The notes under the pieces are model-generated. The model was not told the DNA's origin, searched no databases, and saw only the letters and a list, made by a program, of their open reading frames with translations. DNA of 64,000 nt from Coleophoma eucalyptorum (lineage: Eukaryota; Ascomycota; Leotiomycetes; Helotiales; Dermateaceae). The stretch's first letter is position 1. Every line of letters starts with the position of its first letter. Positions 62,189-64,000 of this stretch are shown here, one piece after another. Location: assembly GCA_026120035.1 (NCBI GenBank), contig JALRME010000006.1, positions 1,302,001 through 1,366,000 on the forward strand. The letters are read 5' to 3'. The translations under genes and the position numbers were made by a program.

Positions 62189-63347
62189 CTAACTCAACGA
62201 TTGCATGATGCTCACTATTTTCTCATACTCAGAAAAGACAATGCCACCAGATAGCACTAACCTACCAAGCCTCATGGTACTCCCGCGCCAGAAGCCTCTT
62301 ACTCCAGAATCTCTTAATATGCTGCTGAAAGCTTGGCTGGTGGTCGCCCCAACAGCACTCTGCACTAGTGTTTTTAGAGAGTCGAAAGGCTGTGTTGCAT
62401 ATACGGTTATGACTCCAGCCACAGCCCCCGTAGCGAATTCCATCAGTAAATTTTGTTGGAAGTTATACCGCGTAGAAAGTTTCTTCAAAAAGTTGTAAGA
62501 ACCCATTTGTATAGCAGATGTAGCTGATTGTTTGATGGTTGTGGAAGCTAGTCCTTGGTATAGACTTTGGATCCCCCTCTCATAGATCAGGAGTTTCGCA
62601 GCGTGAAGACTCCCATTAAAACGTCTCGCACTTTTAGCGTCATCAATACTGTAAAGACTATCAGTACAATAAAGTTGCTAAGAAAAATATCACGATAACA
62701 CACAGAGCTGTCTTAATACGCTCGGTTGGAGTTACTGCAATAACGCTCTCGACGCAGCCCGCTGCCATGCCAGCCAATATGCCTCGCGACGGCGATAACT
62801 TCCCCAAGTCGTCTGGGAGCGAATATTTTATTGCATCAAAGGTAAGGAATCTCACGCTAGCTTTAAATGCAGTGCCCTAATTTAGTTGAATTAGTTCTTT
62901 AAGCTCATAAAACAAATATCTTTATTGTGGAAACATACAATTACTAGCGTTGAGCACCCTGTATAGATGGACCCTAACCCTTCATTTCGAATGATTTGCT
63001 GGAGCATGTGCCAATTACTGCCCTGACACTTCGTTGACTGAAGTTGAGACCTAGTCTTGGCATACTCAAACGGATACTACATTCTATAAGTCTTCGTCAC
63101 TTTACCTCTTCGCATTCTATTTCGCACTAAGACTAGATTCATACCGTTATAGTAGCTTCAGCTCCACCAGCAAGTCCGCCTGCTAATAAAGAGACAAGGG
63201 GAGAAACCTTTAAATATACAAATTAGTGAGGAAATACTTCATGCTTGTCTAACTGAGGTGGATTCGTACCTCAACTTTAGCATGAGTTATATCATCATGT
63301 GGATGAGTTGGCACGGGGAGCCGTGATTGTAGGGCGGTCGATGACAT
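62189..63347 (-). CDS. Mitochondrial tricarboxylate (citrate) carrier, Ctp1-like
   Basis: Exons on the minus strand: 63347-63270, 63207-63145, 63076-62939, 62876-62704 and 62648-62189; four introns; 303 aa, the usual length of Ctp1. Three mitochondrial-carrier repeats are visible with the signatures YPFEYAKTR, TPTERIKTA and QPFDSLKTL (PxD/ExxK/R). Ctp1-like segments AGGLAGGAEATIT, VRFLTFDAIK and LIDDAKSARRF are also present. It should exchange citrate or isocritrate-type tricarboxylates for malate across the inner membrane, or export another acid if specialised. It shares a 336-bp promoter with a Zn2Cys6 regulator, unusual for a housekeeping carrier and suggestive of a dedicated pathway. Confidence 0.9.
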
Positions 63348-63683
63348 GTTTTCCGAATTAAGTAAGTTGAAATTGGGTCACGAATGAAGAACTTTTGTAC
63401 TGTAATATCGCTGCATGCCTTGTTATGACCAGCCGAGGCGGAAGTGACATTCCGCGGAAACTCACTTCCCGTCGTAATTCGGCCTAGCTGATATAAGGTA
63501 AGCGGAAAAGTCCATGCCGCGGCAACTCGAGCAAGCGGAGACGAAACATCTCACTTTCTATGTAGTGCTACGGAACATCAACTTCCCTATTCTCATACTT
63601 GATTCCGCGGAGTAACGGCCGGAAGAAAACTTTCCTCAGTCGACTTCCTGGCCTGACTGGAGTTGGTTGTACTCGATCGTGCA
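63348..63683. promoter_or_regulatory. Divergent promoter with three CCGCGG palindromes
   Basis: 336 bp between the citrate carrier and the Zn2Cys6 regulator. TTCCGCGGAA (63450-63459), TGCCGCGGCA (63515-63524) and TTCCGCGGA (63603-63611) are three palindromic sites built from CGG/CCG half-sites, the type bound by zinc-cluster regulators. They could mediate control by the adjoining regulator. Confidence 0.55.
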
Positions 63684-64000
63684 ATGAGCACCTCTGAGCC
63701 GCCTTCGCAGCCGGCAAGGCGCCGCGCTTCAAAGGCATGTGAATTTTGCCGGAAGAGAAAGGTTCGAGTGACAAGCATGATGGGATGTGATTATGCTGAT
63801 GGTAAATTATAGATGAAATGTGGCAACGAACAACCCAGGTGTACTAATTGCAAATCGTACGGTAAGCAATGCACCTTTGCTGAGCTACCGAAGAAAAACA
63901 GGTATTAAATAATTGATTACATGAAGCATGCATACATATGATGACTAACTTCAATCAGGCCTTCTACTGCTCGCATTGCAGATCTTGAGGAGGAGAATAA
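63684..64000 (+). CDS. Zn2Cys6 transcription factor (partial, cut by right edge)
   Basis: Exons 63684-63761, 63813-63901 and 63959->64000. The first splice joins ACEFCRKRK to MKCGNEQPRCTNCKSYGKQC, completing the CX2CX6CX6CX2CX6C binuclear zinc cluster. A basic linker (KKNRPS) and the start of a coiled coil (ARIADLEEEN) follow, the usual dimerisation segment. All six zinc-binding Cys are present. Most of the protein lies beyond the window. Being divergent from the citrate carrier with CCGCGG sites between, it may regulate that gene and others to the right. Confidence 0.92.

Overview
This is a 64-kb stretch of a filamentous ascomycete genome (Pezizomycotina; Leotiomycetes is a guess from gene content). 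About 24 protein genes are spaced 0.2-2.5 kb apart on both strands. They are broken by short GT-AG introns (mostly 41-70 bp) with CTAAC/CTGAC-type branch sites. Families restricted to fungi are present: UstYa/DUF3328, Tri3-like acyltransferase, zinc-cluster-less Fungal_trans_2 regulators, WSC domains and DAL5-type MFS. I rebuilt gene models by hand, joining exons by splice consensus, reading frame and family conservation. Except for the two uncertain N-termini noted below, summed exon lengths are multiples of three. I saw no tRNA, rRNA, CRISPR array or intact transposon.

Layout: 1-2829 (-) secreted alpha/beta hydrolase with WSC and PAN-like modules, cut by the left edge; 5059-6858 (-) APC permease; 8690-9666 (-) secreted protein of eleven Lys/His/Ala-rich repeats; 12220-13184 (-) UstYa-like oxidase, divergent from 13624-14749 (+) secreted glutaminyl-cyclase homologue; 16562-17878 (+) Tri3-like acyltransferase; 18079-19986 (-) regulator; 21242-22312 (-) SET protein; 23655-24908 (-) 2OG-Fe(II) dioxygenase; 25830-27417 (+) MFS transporter; 27667-29155 (-) second regulator of the same type; 29991-31192 (+) SDR; 32618-34305 (+) carboxylesterase; 34945-36302 (+) GH5; 36662-41926 (-) ABCC transporter; 43260-43856 (+) P-loop kinase-like protein; 44566-45692 (-) SDR; 47227-48396 (+) MDR oxidoreductase; 49589-51991 (-) broken Ser/Thr-rich DUF7908-type wall protein; 53999-55290 (+) Old-Yellow-Enzyme homologue; 56558-58227 (+) DUF4038 glycoside hydrolase; 58495-60576 (-) FLC/TRP-like membrane protein; 62189-63347 (-) mitochondrial citrate carrier, divergent from 63684-right edge (+) Zn2Cys6 regulator.

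The most interesting unit is about 8.7-20 kb. A signal-peptide protein made of repeats separated by E-x-R-E/H-type (monobasic) sites lies near a UstYa-like enzyme, the family that modifies ribosomally made fungal peptides. The UstYa gene shares a promoter with a secreted glutaminyl cyclase whose catalytic glutamate has become lysine. An acyltransferase and a regulator follow. No PKS, NRPS or terpene cyclase is visible in the window, so a ribosomal-peptide route is a reasonable but unproven reading. A second possible unit (23.6-31.2 kb) groups a dioxygenase, MFS transporter, regulator and SDR. The rest looks like plant-biomass and cell-surface functions plus scattered redox and transport genes.
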